Below are positions 16,065 through 25,060 of a stretch of DNA of 64,000 bases, piece after piece (the first letter of the stretch is position 1; each line of letters starts with the position of its first letter). Below the pieces are notes generated by a model, which was not told the origin of the DNA, ran no database searches, and was given only the letters and a program-made list of their open reading frames with translations. The position numbers and the translations under genes are program-made. Location of the stretch: assembly GCA_946415365.1 (NCBI GenBank), contig CAMKSE010000016.1, positions 38,108 to 102,107 on the forward strand. The letters run 5' to 3'. Origin of the DNA: an uncultured Prevotellaceae bacterium. Its GTDB lineage: Bacteria > Bacteroidota > Bacteroidia > Bacteroidales > Bacteroidaceae.

Positions 16065-16414
16065 GATGAATACTTGAATGTTTTGGGTAAGCGAGGACAG
16101 AGCCAAACTCGTTTGAGCTCTGTCGAGCGTGAGAAACAACGACGTAAGTCAATAGTTGTGGTACAAAATGGGGGATAACGTACCATAAACGTGTACCAGA
16201 AATACGAAGAGAGAGATTGGCGTGCTCACGGATAGACTACTTGCTGATAAAATGGAGAGGAGTAACGGCTCTCTCCCTGAGAAATTACTGCTCGCCGCGC
16301 GAGGACATTTTTTGCAATTTTTTGAAAAATAATTGCGAAAAAGTTTAGCTTGTTGCTGAATTTTGGCTGCGCTCATCATTTTAAATAAATTTAACTGAAT
16401 TCGCTGGCACAAAA

Positions 16415-16446
16415 TTTGGTAGATCCAAAAATTTTTCGTACCTTTG
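16415..16446 (+). promoter_or_regulatory. Promoter of the HU-like gene
   Basis: TTTG (16415-16418), 20 bases, TACCTTTG (16439-16446). A small palindrome TTGCAAC-AA-GTTGCAA (16444-16459) overlaps the likely start of transcription. The 5' leader of about 110 bases holds a hairpin with outer arms ACCGAT (16461-16466) and ATCGGT (16487-16492). Confidence 0.7.
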
Positions 16447-16565
16447 CAACAAGTTGCAAAACCGATGAAAAAGTCGCGAATTTCGAATCGGTAGAGCAGC
16501 TTCTAAGAACCAGGAAAACGACTCAAGGACAAGGCTTAAATCTTACATTCTAAATCATTTAAGTT

Positions 16566-17354
16566 ATGTCAAAAATCATTTATGACGTTTATCAGAACAA
16601 GAACGCGCAGAACGCGGCCTATGGCAAGTACTTCGGTCGCATCGTTCACACCGAGACACTGAACACCCGTAAGCTGGCGCGCCACATCGCCGATCACGGC
16701 TCTGTGTACACCCAGGATGTGGTTGAGGGAGTGCTGACCAAGGCTGAGGCTTGCATCGTGGAGATGCTGCTGGAGTCGAAGAAGATCAAGTTGGAGGGAC
16801 TGGGCACCTTCTACCTGATGGCAGAGAACAAGAAGGGCGGTGCCGTGAGCATCGACAAGTTCAACCCCAAGAGCTCGTTCAAGGGCTTGCACATCCGCTT
16901 CCTGCCTGACCAGGGCGACGAGGCAGGCCTGAACTCCAAGGAAGTGCTGGCAAAGGCTACCTTCATGTGGGCCGAGGACTTGAAGCGTGAGAAGGCCGAG
17001 AGCCGTCCGACCTCTCCCACTAACGGTGGCGGAAGCGACAACGGTTCAGGCTCCGGCAGTCAGAGCGGCGAGCAGGGCGGCAGTCAGGCACAGACTGTGA
17101 GTGCACCGCAGATCAGTGGAACGACTCCGTTTGCCGAGACCACCTCGGTGAGCATCCAGGCTGAGCAGGGTGCGGAGATCCGCTACACCACCGACGGCTC
17201 GACGCCTACGGCTGAGAGTTCGCTCTACAGTGAGGCGTTCACCCTGAGCAACACGGCTACCGTGAAGGCCATCGCCATCAAGAACGGTCAGAGCAGCGAG
17301 GTTGCCTCGAAGACCTTCACCAAGAGTGACGATGACACTGGCGAGAACGACTAA
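16566..17354 (+). CDS. HU-family DNA-binding protein with C-terminal chitobiase-type domain
   Basis: 262 residues. Residues 1-125 are the HU-like (HU-HIG type) domain of Bacteroidales (YGKYFGRIVHTETLNTRKLARHI, then VEMLLESKKIKLEGLGTFYL). A Gly/Ser/Asn linker follows (about 150-178). Residues 180-255 form a beta-sandwich like the chitobiase/hexosaminidase C-terminal domain (ISGTTPFAETTSVSI, IRYTTDGSTPT, TVKAIAIKNGQSSEVAS). The role is DNA binding or chromosome structuring; the purpose of the second domain is unknown. This gene, smalltalk, P5-like and DUF3987 genes commonly cluster in Bacteroidales. Confidence 0.88.
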   Translation: MSKIIYDVYQNKNAQNAAYGKYFGRIVHTETLNTRKLARHIADHGSVYTQDVVEGVLTKAEACIVEMLLESKKIKLEGLGTFYLMAENKKGGAVSIDKFNPKSSFKGLHIRFLPDQGDEAGLNSKEVLAKATFMWAEDLKREKAESRPTSPTNGGGSDNGSGSGSQSGEQGGSQAQTVSAPQISGTTPFAETTSVSIQAEQGAEIRYTTDGSTPTAESSLYSEAFTLSNTATVKAIAIKNGQSSEVASKTFTKSDDDTGEND

Positions 17355-17401
17355 GTCAAATTGAAGATTGAAAATTGAAAATTGAAGATTGAAAATTGAC
17401 G

Positions 17402-17512
17402 ATGACGAAGAAGCGTATGATTGAGCTGGCGGTGAAGGTCATAGTAGCCGCGCTCACAGCGTTCCTCACAGCTCTCACCACGACGAGCTGCATGGGTCGG
17501 GGTCCGTTCTAG
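17402..17512 (+). CDS. Smalltalk protein (36 residues)
   Basis: Reads MTKKRMIELAVKVIVAALTA, then FLTALTTTSCMGRGPF. The short basic start, single hydrophobic helix and TTTSCMG end match the Bacteroidales 'smalltalk' family, which usually follows an HU-like gene as here. The Cys could be a lipidation site, but this is unproven and the function is unknown. The 45 bases before it are short AAATTGAAGATTG-type repeats, which leave little room for a normal RBS. Confidence 0.85.
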   Translation: MTKKRMIELAVKVIVAALTAFLTALTTTSCMGRGPF

Positions 17513-17536
17513 AGTGAACAGTGATCAAAGGGAAGG

Positions 17537-17569
17537 GGAGGTGTGTCAACAATTGGCACACCTCCTTAT
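17537..17569. terminator. Hairpin terminator, GTGTG/CACAC family
   Basis: GGAGGTGTG (17537-17545) pairs with CACACCTCC (17557-17565) and is followed by TTATT. It lies between convergent smalltalk and bcp genes. Confidence 0.8.
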
Positions 17570-17579
17570 TATGATTTGA

Positions 17580-18032
17580 TTATAACGTCAGGATCTGTTC
17601 TGCGTGTTCCTTCGTCTTAACCTGTTTGCCAGCGAAAATCTGTTCGATGATACCTTCTTCGTTGATGACGAAGGTGGTACGGATGGTACCCATCGTCTTC
17701 TTGCCGTACATCGACTTCTCGCCCCACGCTCCCATCATCTCCAACAACGTATGGTCCACGTCGGCAATCAGCGGGAACGGCAGTTCGTACTTCTCCTTGA
17801 ACTTCACGTGCGAGGCGGCAGAGTCCTTGCTCACACCCACCACCTCATAGCCTGCTCCCTGCAGTTCTCCGTAATGGTCACGCAGGCTGCAGGCCTCAGC
17901 TGTGCAGCCGCTCGTATTGTCCTTCGGATAGAAATACAGTACCAGCTTGCGACCCTTGTAATCACTCAGACGGATGTCCCGTCCTTGTTCGTCCTTGCCC
18001 AGAATCTCGGGCGCCTTGTCTCCAATGTTCAT
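17580..18032 (-). CDS. bcp: Thioredoxin-dependent thiol peroxidase (Bcp)
   Basis: 150 residues, the usual Bcp length. FYPKDNTSGCTAEACSLRD contains the peroxidatic Cys and, five residues later, the resolving Cys of Bcp-type peroxiredoxins; GVSKDSAASHVKF and GTIRTTFVINEEG follow the family. It reduces hydrogen peroxide and organic hydroperoxides in the cytoplasm using thioredoxin. Single gene, divergent from the radical-SAM gene. Confidence 0.95.
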   Translation of the reverse strand: MNIGDKAPEILGKDEQGRDIRLSDYKGRKLVLYFYPKDNTSGCTAEACSLRDHYGELQGAGYEVVGVSKDSAASHVKFKEKYELPFPLIADVDHTLLEMMGAWGEKSMYGKKTMGTIRTTFVINEEGIIEQIFAGKQVKTKEHAEQILTL

Positions 18033-18137
18033 GTCAAATAATATTTATAGGTACACGTTATTTGCTGCAAAGGTAATGAAAAAACAGAGATATTTCAAAA
18101 ATAATGGGATTCTTTTTGTTTTGTGCTCATTTTTTCG

Positions 18138-18145
18138 TAACTTTG
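18138..18145 (+). promoter_or_regulatory. -7 promoter box for the radical SAM gene
   Basis: TAACTTTG only 8 bases before the ATG at 18154, so the transcript would have almost no leader unless translation starts at the next ATG (18172). Confidence 0.5.
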
Positions 18146-18153
18146 GCGACGCA

Positions 18154-19443
18154 ATGCTGACGGAGAATACGATGGAGAAGCTGCGGATACTCGCAGAGTC
18201 GGCGAAGTACGATGTATCGTGCTCGTCGAGCGGCACCGTGCGCAAGGGCAAGAAGGGCATGGTGGGCTCGACGGTAGGAGGCGTCGGCATCTGTCACTCG
18301 TTCGCCGATGACGGGCGCTGCATCTCGCTGCTGAAGGTGATGCTGACGAACTACTGCATGTACGACTGTGCCTATTGCATCAACCGTCGCTCGAACGACA
18401 TCAAGCGGGCCACTCTCTCCGTCTCGGAACTGGAGGAGATCACCATGGAGTTCTATCGCCGCAACTACATCGAGGGACTCTTCCTGTCGAGCGGTGTGGT
18501 GAGGAACCCGGACTACACGATGGAGCGACTGACGGCTATCGTGCGCGACCTGCGTACCGTCCACCGATTCAACGGCTACATCCACCTGAAGACGATTCCC
18601 GGAGCCTCGCAGGAACTGTTGCAGGAGGCAGGGCGCTATGCCGACCGTATGAGCATCAACATTGAGATTCCCAAGGAGGAATCGCTGAAGGCGCTGGCTC
18701 CTGAGAAAGACCACAAGAGCATCTTCCTGCCCATGTCGCAGATCCAGCAGGGCGTATTGGAGAACAAGGAGGATCGCAAGAAGTTCCGCCATGCGCCTCG
18801 CTTCGTGCCAGCGGGTCAGTCCACACAGATGATTGTGGGTGCGACGAAGGAAAGCGACCTCGATATCCTGAAGATGTCGAACGCCATGTATCAGCAACCT
18901 TCCATGCGGCGCGTGTATTACTCCGGCTATGTCAGTGTGAACACCTACGATCCGCGCCTGCCCGTCTTGAAGCAGCCGCCATTGGTGCGCGAGAACCGTC
19001 TGTATCAGGCTGACTGGCTCATGCGCTTCTATCAGTTCCGTGTCGATGAGATCGTAGACGATGCCCATGCTCATCTCGACCTCGACGTCGACCCCAAGCT
19101 GGGCTGGGCCCTACGCCATCCGGAGTTCTTCCCCGTGGATATCAACAGCGCCCCGTATGAGCATATCCTCCGCGTGCCTGGCATCGGCGTGAAGTCCGCC
19201 ATACTGATCGTGAACTCGCGCCGTTTTAACCGCATCACCTCCTATCATCTGAAAAAAATAGGGGTAGTGATGAAGAAGGCGAAGTATTTTATCACTTGCG
19301 GTGAACTGACCTCCGCCTTCTCACAACCCATTATCGGCATCAACGAACTGCATCCTGAGCGCCTGCGCCCCCTGCTGCTCTCCAAGGCCCAGCAGAAACG
19401 GGCTGCCGAAGAGCAACAACTGACGCTCGACTTCAAAGACTGA
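18154..19443 (+). CDS. Putative DNA modification/repair radical SAM protein (TIGR03916 type)
   Basis: 429 residues from the ATG at 18154. The radical SAM cluster motif is NYCMYDCAYC (Cx3Cx2C, near residue 70). KYDVSCSSSGTVRKGKKG and GICHSFADDGRCISLLKVM before it are characteristic of the family. The C-terminus has a helix-hairpin-helix (HILRVPGIGVKSAILIVNSRR), implying DNA contact. It is followed 14 bases later by its constant partner (TIGR03915/DUF4130 family). The reaction is not established. An in-frame extension to 17974 lacks support because the promoter lies at 18138. Confidence 0.9.
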   Translation: MLTENTMEKLRILAESAKYDVSCSSSGTVRKGKKGMVGSTVGGVGICHSFADDGRCISLLKVMLTNYCMYDCAYCINRRSNDIKRATLSVSELEEITMEFYRRNYIEGLFLSSGVVRNPDYTMERLTAIVRDLRTVHRFNGYIHLKTIPGASQELLQEAGRYADRMSINIEIPKEESLKALAPEKDHKSIFLPMSQIQQGVLENKEDRKKFRHAPRFVPAGQSTQMIVGATKESDLDILKMSNAMYQQPSMRRVYYSGYVSVNTYDPRLPVLKQPPLVRENRLYQADWLMRFYQFRVDEIVDDAHAHLDLDVDPKLGWALRHPEFFPVDINSAPYEHILRVPGIGVKSAILIVNSRRFNRITSYHLKKIGVVMKKAKYFITCGELTSAFSQPIIGINELHPERLRPLLLSKAQQKRAAEEQQLTLDFKD

Positions 19444-19457
19444 CTTCCGGAACGACA

Positions 19458-20243
19458 ATGATTGTATACGTGTTTGACAATACCCTCGACGGCCTGTTAA
19501 CAGCCGTGTTCGACAGCTTCTTTCTCCATCAGGAGCCTGAGATGCTGCTGGCAGAAGGTGAGCAACTGCCGTTGTTTGCCGACAAGCCCCACATGGTGAT
19601 GACGGACAACGAAAAGGCCGCACGCGTATGGAAGGGACTCGAGAAGCACCTCTCCAGAGACGGCCTGCACATGATTGCCATCAGCTGGCTCTCTGAGGAA
19701 CGGGCACTGAATCAGCCATTGTTCAATTTCGTCTGCAAGGTGTTTCGTCTGCCTGCCTGTTCCGGGATAGAACAAAACGCCTCCGACCCCGATGTCCTGG
19801 CCGTACGCAACACCTGTCGCCGTGTGCTCCACGAACAACTGCGCATGAAGCAGTTCATCCGTTTCCAGAAGGCGAAGGACGGTACCTACCTCGCCGTTGT
19901 ATCGCCAGACCACAATGTGCTGCCCCTGATCATCGACCACTTCCAGGACCGCTTCAACGACCAGCCGTGGCTCATCTATGATGCCAAGCGCCACTACGGC
20001 TATTACTACGACGGTACCAACGCCCCCATCCGCATCACCTTCGAGGACGAGGCTTCTGTACCCTTCGACCTCACTAACGGCAAACTCGAGGCCGATGTCC
20101 TCAGTAGTGACGATGCCCTCTTCCAGCAGCTTTGGCGCACCTATTTCAAGGCCATCTGTATCAAGGAGCGCATGAATCCCAGGAAACAACTCAGCGACAT
20201 GCCCCGCCGCTACTGGAAATACATGACTGAAAAGAATGAATAA
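19458..20243 (+). CDS. TIGR03915/DUF4130 family putative DNA metabolism protein
   Basis: 261 residues. Matches the family that partners the radical SAM protein: MIVYVFDNTLDGLLTAVFDSF at the start, RFQKAKDGTYLAVVSPDHNVLPLIIDHFQDRF in the middle, IKERMNPRKQLSDMPRRYWKYMTE at the end. Some relatives are fused to uracil-DNA-glycosylase-like domains, not present here. It probably acts with the upstream enzyme on nucleic acid. Confidence 0.88.
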   Translation: MIVYVFDNTLDGLLTAVFDSFFLHQEPEMLLAEGEQLPLFADKPHMVMTDNEKAARVWKGLEKHLSRDGLHMIAISWLSEERALNQPLFNFVCKVFRLPACSGIEQNASDPDVLAVRNTCRRVLHEQLRMKQFIRFQKAKDGTYLAVVSPDHNVLPLIIDHFQDRFNDQPWLIYDAKRHYGYYYDGTNAPIRITFEDEASVPFDLTNGKLEADVLSSDDALFQQLWRTYFKAICIKERMNPRKQLSDMPRRYWKYMTEKNE

Positions 20244-20255
20244 AAATTCGTTATT

Positions 20256-21662
20256 ATGCAAATACTTACATTCATAACTGCCGCCCTGATGGCGATGTCA
20301 TCGCCGGCATTGGCAGAAAACACTCAAAAGGACACCACACTGAAACCCCGACTGGTGGTCTGTACTGACATTGCGCCTGCCGATGTGGAACCAGACGACA
20401 TGGAGTCGATGGTGCACCTGATGGTCTACGCAGACATGTTCGAGATAGAGGCGCTGATCACGTCGGTAGGCTGGAATTGCGACCCCTACCCTATTGAGTG
20501 GTCCCAATACCTGCACAGGGTGATTGATGCCTATGAGAAGGACCTGCCGAACCTGATGAAGCGCTCTGATCAAACGTCTTTCCTCCCGATGGATGAAGAG
20601 AACGGCAGCCAAAAGACAGGCTATTGGCCCAGTGCGGATTATGTAAGAAGTCGTGCTGTGATGGGCAGCATCCGCGGTGGTATCAAGGCCATCGGCGAAA
20701 ACAACACCTCGCCAGGCAGCGAACTGCTGATTCAGTTGGCAGACGAGGATGACCCGAGGCCCATCTATGTGGCAGCATGGGGTGGTGCCAACACGCTGGC
20801 GCAGGCCATCTGGCAAATAAAACAGACACGCTCGGCTGAGGAACTGAAGAAGTTTGTGCGTAAGTTCCGCATCTATACCATCACAGATCAGGATATGCAT
20901 TACAACATGCGTATGAACCGGGCCTACAGTTCACACCAATGGCTGCGACAGGCGTTTCAGGACGACCTGCAGTTCATCTGGGACGAGGGTACCTGGCAGG
21001 AGCAGTGTGAACTGGGCAAGCGGAACTGGACTATGCATCAGCAACATATCCAGGGCATTGGTGCGCTGGGCAAGGAATATCCCGACTATAAATGGGGCGT
21101 GGAGGGCGATACGCCGAGTTTCCTCTACGTGATGCCCAATGGCCTCAATGACCCGGAAGACCCCGCGCAGGCAGGATGGGCTGGCTATCATCAGCGTGGC
21201 CTGTGTGCCGACTCGCTGACGACGGCCTGGACCAGCTGGCAGGAGCCCGTACGCAGCATCAGCATAGGCTATAAGCAGCGTTTCTATCCTATAGAGCTGA
21301 ACGACTTCATGGCCCGTATGGTGTGGGCTGACAAAGGTGAGGGCAACCGCAATCCGATCGTCTGTGTCAATGGCCACAGAGGTCCGTCGCCACTGGTGCT
21401 CCAGACAAAGGCTGGCGATACCATCCGTCTGGACGCATCGGGATCTTCCGACCCCGACAACGACGCTATCGGCTTCCAGTGGTGGCAGCAACCTGAGATT
21501 GGAACGGCCAAACTCACCATTGGCGATGCAGAGCATGCCGTCACTACCGTCAACGTCCCCGCCGATGCCAAAGGTCAGACCCTCCACCTCGTCTGTGAAG
21601 TCTACGATCAAGGCGCCTTCAACCTGCGGTCCTATCAAAGAATTATTATTGTTATAGTATGA
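20256..21662 (+). CDS. Secreted nucleoside-hydrolase-like protein (DUF1593/Sde182 type)
   Basis: 468 residues with signal peptide (MQILTFITAALMAMSSPALAE). Residues 30-330 fit the DUF1593 domain, a nucleoside-hydrolase fold: VVCTDIAPADVEPDDMESMVHLMVYAD holds the Asp-rich site, and VAAWGGANTLAQAIW follows. Residues 370-468 form the usual Ig-like C-terminal domain (GDTIRLDASGSSDPDNDAIGFQWWQQ). In several species these proteins are linked to polysaccharide breakdown. It shares an ATGA overlap with the HAD gene. Confidence 0.87.
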   Translation: MQILTFITAALMAMSSPALAENTQKDTTLKPRLVVCTDIAPADVEPDDMESMVHLMVYADMFEIEALITSVGWNCDPYPIEWSQYLHRVIDAYEKDLPNLMKRSDQTSFLPMDEENGSQKTGYWPSADYVRSRAVMGSIRGGIKAIGENNTSPGSELLIQLADEDDPRPIYVAAWGGANTLAQAIWQIKQTRSAEELKKFVRKFRIYTITDQDMHYNMRMNRAYSSHQWLRQAFQDDLQFIWDEGTWQEQCELGKRNWTMHQQHIQGIGALGKEYPDYKWGVEGDTPSFLYVMPNGLNDPEDPAQAGWAGYHQRGLCADSLTTAWTSWQEPVRSISIGYKQRFYPIELNDFMARMVWADKGEGNRNPIVCVNGHRGPSPLVLQTKAGDTIRLDASGSSDPDNDAIGFQWWQQPEIGTAKLTIGDAEHAVTTVNVPADAKGQTLHLVCEVYDQGAFNLRSYQRIIIVIV

Positions 21663-22447
21663 CACAGAGATACGCACTGTTCTTCGATATCGACGGCACG
21701 CTGGTGAGTTTCCTGACCCACGAGATTCCGCCGTCAACCATCCTCGCTCTGACACAGGCCAAGGCCAACGGCTCACGCGTCTATATCGCCACTGGACGCC
21801 CACCCATCATCATCACGAATCTGGGTGCCATCGAACATCTGATAGACGGCTATATTACCACCAATGGCGCACTGTGTTTTGTAGGCGACGAACTCGTCTG
21901 TTGTCAGCCCATCGACAAAGAGGATGTGATGACCTGTGTGGAAGACTCCAAAGCAAAGGGTTACAGCCTCATCATCGTGGGACGTCAGGACGTGGCCGTT
22001 CTAGACCCCAGCGGCGATGTGGACCGTATCTTTCGACAGATGTTGGCTGTGAAGAACCTTGACAAAGCCTCACCACTCGACGTTGTGCTTGAGCAGGACA
22101 TCCTGCAACTGACGCCCTTCTTCCCTGCCGAGTATGAGCCGGAGTTGATGGCACGTATGCCGAAGTGCGTATCAGGCCGTTGGCATCCTGAGTTTACCGA
22201 CATCACTGCCAATGGTGCCGATAAGGGGAAGGGTATCCTCGCAATGGCTCGTCATGAGGGCTTTGATCCCAGCCGTACGATAGCCTTTGGCGATGGAGGC
22301 AACGATACCTCGATGATCCTACAGGCGGGTATCGGCATCGCTATGGGCAACGCCATTGACGGGCTGAAACAGCAAGCCGATTACGTCACCACTTCTGTGG
22401 ATGATGACGGCATCCTCAATGCCCTGCGCCATTATGAGGTGATCTGA
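21659..22447 (+). CDS. Cof-type HAD-IIB phosphatase
   Basis: 262 residues. Motif I FFDIDGTLVSF, motif II IYIATGRPP-type segment (RVYIATGRPP), Lys in ADKGKGILAMA and motif IV FGDGGNDTSMI are all present, as is the HAD-IIB cap. It dephosphorylates small phosphorylated metabolites, often sugar phosphates; the substrate cannot be told from sequence. Translationally coupled to the upstream gene. Confidence 0.93.
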   Translation: MTQRYALFFDIDGTLVSFLTHEIPPSTILALTQAKANGSRVYIATGRPPIIITNLGAIEHLIDGYITTNGALCFVGDELVCCQPIDKEDVMTCVEDSKAKGYSLIIVGRQDVAVLDPSGDVDRIFRQMLAVKNLDKASPLDVVLEQDILQLTPFFPAEYEPELMARMPKCVSGRWHPEFTDITANGADKGKGILAMARHEGFDPSRTIAFGDGGNDTSMILQAGIGIAMGNAIDGLKQQADYVTTSVDDDGILNALRHYEVI

Positions 22448-22464
22448 GTTGGTGACCTTTCTTG

Positions 22465-23334
22465 TCAAACATTGCCTAAATACACATGCTTGACTCCTTC
22501 GTCGAGGGCGATTCTCTTGACTTCCTTCAATGTCTGAACGGGGGTTGGTGGAACGGCTTGCATTTTGTAACGGGGGAAGAAACGGCTGAAGTGGAGAGGA
22601 TTGTCAGCAAGTCCATTGTCGACTATCCAACCACACATGCGGCGAATCATTTCCATGTCATCATTGACGCCAGGAATGATGAGATTGGTGAGTTCTATCC
22701 ATACGCCTGCCTTTTTCATGGCGATGATGGTGTCGAGAACAACAGACAAGCGTCCGCCATTGACACATTGATAGATCTCGTCACTGAATGACTTCAGGTC
22801 GATGTTGGCGGCATCGAGATAGGGCAGAAGGTCAGCAAGCGGCTCCTGACAGATATAACCAGCCGTAACGAGAATATTCCACAAACCTTTTTCGTGAGCC
22901 AAGCGGGCACAGTCCGTCACATATTCTATATAGGTGAGCGGCTCGGTATAGGTATAGGCGATACCTGGGCAATGATATTTTAGGCAGAGACCGACCACCT
23001 GTTCTGGCGTAAGGTTGTAGTGGTCCACATCCTCAGGCGCAACCTGTGAGATGTCGTGGTTCTGACAGTTCAAACAGCGGAAATTACAACCTGTGCAGGC
23101 GATGGAGAGACATGTGGTGCCAGGGTGAAAGTGATAGAGCGGTTTCTTCTCAATGGGATCGATGGCCAATGAACAGGGTTTGCCATAAACCTCGCTGACG
23201 AGCACGCCGTCGTGGTTTCTGCGACTACGACAGCGTCCTGTCTTGCCGTTGGCGATGTGGCAGTGGTGCGGACAGAGTTGGCACTCCACTACCCCATCGT
23301 CCAGCTTACGATAATATCTGCTCTCCCTATTCAT
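22465..23334 (-). CDS. amrS: AmmeMemoRadiSam system radical SAM enzyme
   Basis: 289 residues, of the pyruvate-formate-lyase-activating-enzyme-like group. Cys-rich start (VECQLCPHHCHIANGKTGRCRSRRN), then CTGCNFRCLNCQN with the Cx3Cx2C cluster motif. The gene lies 6 bases downstream of the fused AmrB-AmrA gene, which identifies it as AmrS. The reaction is not established to my knowledge. Confidence 0.92.
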   Translation of the reverse strand: MNRESRYYRKLDDGVVECQLCPHHCHIANGKTGRCRSRRNHDGVLVSEVYGKPCSLAIDPIEKKPLYHFHPGTTCLSIACTGCNFRCLNCQNHDISQVAPEDVDHYNLTPEQVVGLCLKYHCPGIAYTYTEPLTYIEYVTDCARLAHEKGLWNILVTAGYICQEPLADLLPYLDAANIDLKSFSDEIYQCVNGGRLSVVLDTIIAMKKAGVWIELTNLIIPGVNDDMEMIRRMCGWIVDNGLADNPLHFSRFFPRYKMQAVPPTPVQTLKEVKRIALDEGVKHVYLGNV

Positions 23335-23340
23335 TATTCA

Positions 23341-24810
23341 CTAAAACACGATTGCTTCATAGACATAGAGTTCAGCATCGCGCCAACCGTTCCAGCCCAG
23401 TCCGGCCTTATCCTGCGAGCAATGGCCCACAAACTCTTCCTTCGTCCAGTTCACCTCATCAGCCACCTGAGGCAGGAAGGTGCCACTGCGATAGCCCTTG
23501 CGGATATAGATGCCGTGCTTGTGCAACTGGAAGTCATCCAAACTTTGTATGCGTCGCATAGGAGTGAGGACGGAGATCTCAATGTCGATATCGCCGAGTT
23601 CTTCGCGATGCACGGGTGGGAACCGTGGGTCTTCGAAGGCAGCAGCACGCGCCATCTCCGCCACGATCTCATGCAGAGGCACATCCTCGCCGAAATGCCC
23701 TATGCAGCCACGTAGCCGGCCTTGTTTGTGGAGGGAGACGAAGGCACCACACTTTTGATTTAATATTGAAGATTGAAGATTGAACATTGAAATGGGTTTG
23801 CCGTTGAGGCTATCCTTAATGCTCGTGTAAGCAATCTTCTTCAGCATTTGCTTTTCTTCGTATGACAGAGTGAATTCCGTGTCTGTCCGTGTTTGTCCGT
23901 TGCGAATGAAGGCAAATGAGTGATAGCCCACCACCCGACTGTGATCGTGGTCGCCGATATCGCCAGAGTTCTGGTACATGATATGCTTCACCTGATACTG
24001 GCCGTTGAGCATCAGCATCAGTGTGATGATGGGAAACTCGCCACAGGCACTCGTCGCCAGATTGCGCTTACCGCTACGGGCGTTAGCCTCGATGGTAGCG
24101 ATAAACTGTTCCACGTCGCCACTCGCCACAGCCTCACCAGTCTTGGCATCCACCTCGCAGGCATCGGTATATGAGGGATAATGGGAGAAGTCGCTGCTGA
24201 TGATGAATAGATTCTCGCCAGTAAACCAAGGCTTCAGCACCTCAGCCATCCGCTTCAGCTTCGAGAAGTCGTTGGTAGAGATGATGATAGGGACGATGGG
24301 TGGCACTTCGCCCAAATGCCTTTGCAAGAACGGCAACTGCACCTCCAGGCAGTGTTCACGGTCGTGGGCCTTCGGCTGATAGGAAAACACACTGTCTGCC
24401 TGTATCAGTTGTCGGGCAGTCTCACAGTCAACCTTTACATCCCCCAACGGCGTGGCATAATAATCCACCTCACCATTCACAGAAGCTCCGTCGAGCCATT
24501 CGTGATGACTTGGACCTAAAAGAAATATCCGCTTGTATTTCTTTTCAGGATTGAGTCTGGCGTAGGCAGAGGCCGCCACGCTACCTGAGAAATAATAGCC
24601 AGCATGGGGCACGATCAGTGCTGCCACATCCTCATCATCACTTCTTTGGGCATGTCGTGCCAAAAGACTGTCCACCTCATGGCTCAGCAGCCGAGCATCA
24701 CTCTCATAGAATCGTCCTGCCTGGGTAGCTGGTCTTACCACAGGTACTGACGTCTGTCCGTTACAGTTCATCATCATGATCGTCGTTAGGATTAGTAATA
24801 TTGACTTCAT
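23341..24810 (-). CDS. AmmeMemoRadiSam proteins B and A fused (Memo-AMMECR1)
   Basis: 489 residues from the ATG at 24810, which gives a lipoprotein-like leader (MKSILLILTTIMMMNCNGQ); the frame is open further upstream without signs of coding. The Memo domain (VRPATQAGRFYESDARLL, LIVPHAGYYFSGSVAASAYARL, LLGPSHHEWLDGASV) covers about 25-280. The AMMECR1 domain (CGAFVSLHKQGRLRGCIGHFGEDVPL, ISVLTPMRRIQSLDD) covers 310-489. The join (MFNLQSSILNQ) is coded by a short AAGATTGAAG-type repeat. Fusion plus the adjacent radical SAM gene places all three parts in one pathway. Confidence 0.92.
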   Translation of the reverse strand: MKSILLILTTIMMMNCNGQTSVPVVRPATQAGRFYESDARLLSHEVDSLLARHAQRSDDEDVAALIVPHAGYYFSGSVAASAYARLNPEKKYKRIFLLGPSHHEWLDGASVNGEVDYYATPLGDVKVDCETARQLIQADSVFSYQPKAHDREHCLEVQLPFLQRHLGEVPPIVPIIISTNDFSKLKRMAEVLKPWFTGENLFIISSDFSHYPSYTDACEVDAKTGEAVASGDVEQFIATIEANARSGKRNLATSACGEFPIITLMLMLNGQYQVKHIMYQNSGDIGDHDHSRVVGYHSFAFIRNGQTRTDTEFTLSYEEKQMLKKIAYTSIKDSLNGKPISMFNLQSSILNQKCGAFVSLHKQGRLRGCIGHFGEDVPLHEIVAEMARAAAFEDPRFPPVHREELGDIDIEISVLTPMRRIQSLDDFQLHKHGIYIRKGYRSGTFLPQVADEVNWTKEEFVGHCSQDKAGLGWNGWRDAELYVYEAIVF

Positions 24811-24979
24811 ATGGGGCAAAGGTACGAATAAGTGAGGAAAAATCCAAAGAAATAACAAAAAAACACTGCATTTGAACAAATTGAAAAGGATTTGAACGAA
24901 TAGGAACGTTGAAATGCAATTTTGAACATAGGCGAAAAACAAAAGAACGCAACGAAAAACAACATTTAAAATTATTTCC

Positions 24980-24987
24980 TACCTTTG
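24980..24987 (+). promoter_or_regulatory. -7 promoter box for the GH3 gene
   Basis: TACCTTTG 73 bases before the ATG at 25061. A second TTTGCAC lies at 25017. It is the start of the left arm of the glucan utilisation locus. Confidence 0.6.
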
Positions 24988-25060
24988 CACCCGGAATCAG
25001 AAAAAGATTTCATAAATTTGCACTGTCATTGCATCAGCAATCATTAATAACAAAACAGAT

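Larger units (their letters stand above)
15702..16438. other. Long structured intergenic region
   Basis: No convincing gene. It holds dispersed repeat copies (TGACAGGAAGGTTT at 15759 and 15871, inverted copy at 16043), a perfect 50-bp A+T palindrome (15972-16021), a 17-base imperfect hairpin (16023-16056) and a hairpin with arms GACAGAGC/GCTCTGTC (16096-16103/16117-16124). The minus-strand frame at 16149-16412 shows no protein-like pattern. Confidence 0.7.

Noticed and set aside
16149..16412. 87-codon minus-strand frame before the HU-like gene
   Set aside because: Low-complexity product without recognisable pattern, lying over the promoter and repeat region.
16487..16535. tRNA-like string (GGTAGAGCAGC with TTCGAATC nearby)
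   Set aside because: No acceptor stem, no complete anticodon or T arm in the right order; it is the leader of the HU-like gene.
17974..18153. N-terminal extension of the radical SAM protein
   Set aside because: It crosses the divergent bcp promoter region and the TAACTTTG box, and family members start at the position of 18154.
19497..20261. Long minus-strand frame opposite the DUF4130 gene
   Set aside because: Shadow frame; the plus strand encodes a recognisable family and the minus-strand product has no protein-like motifs.
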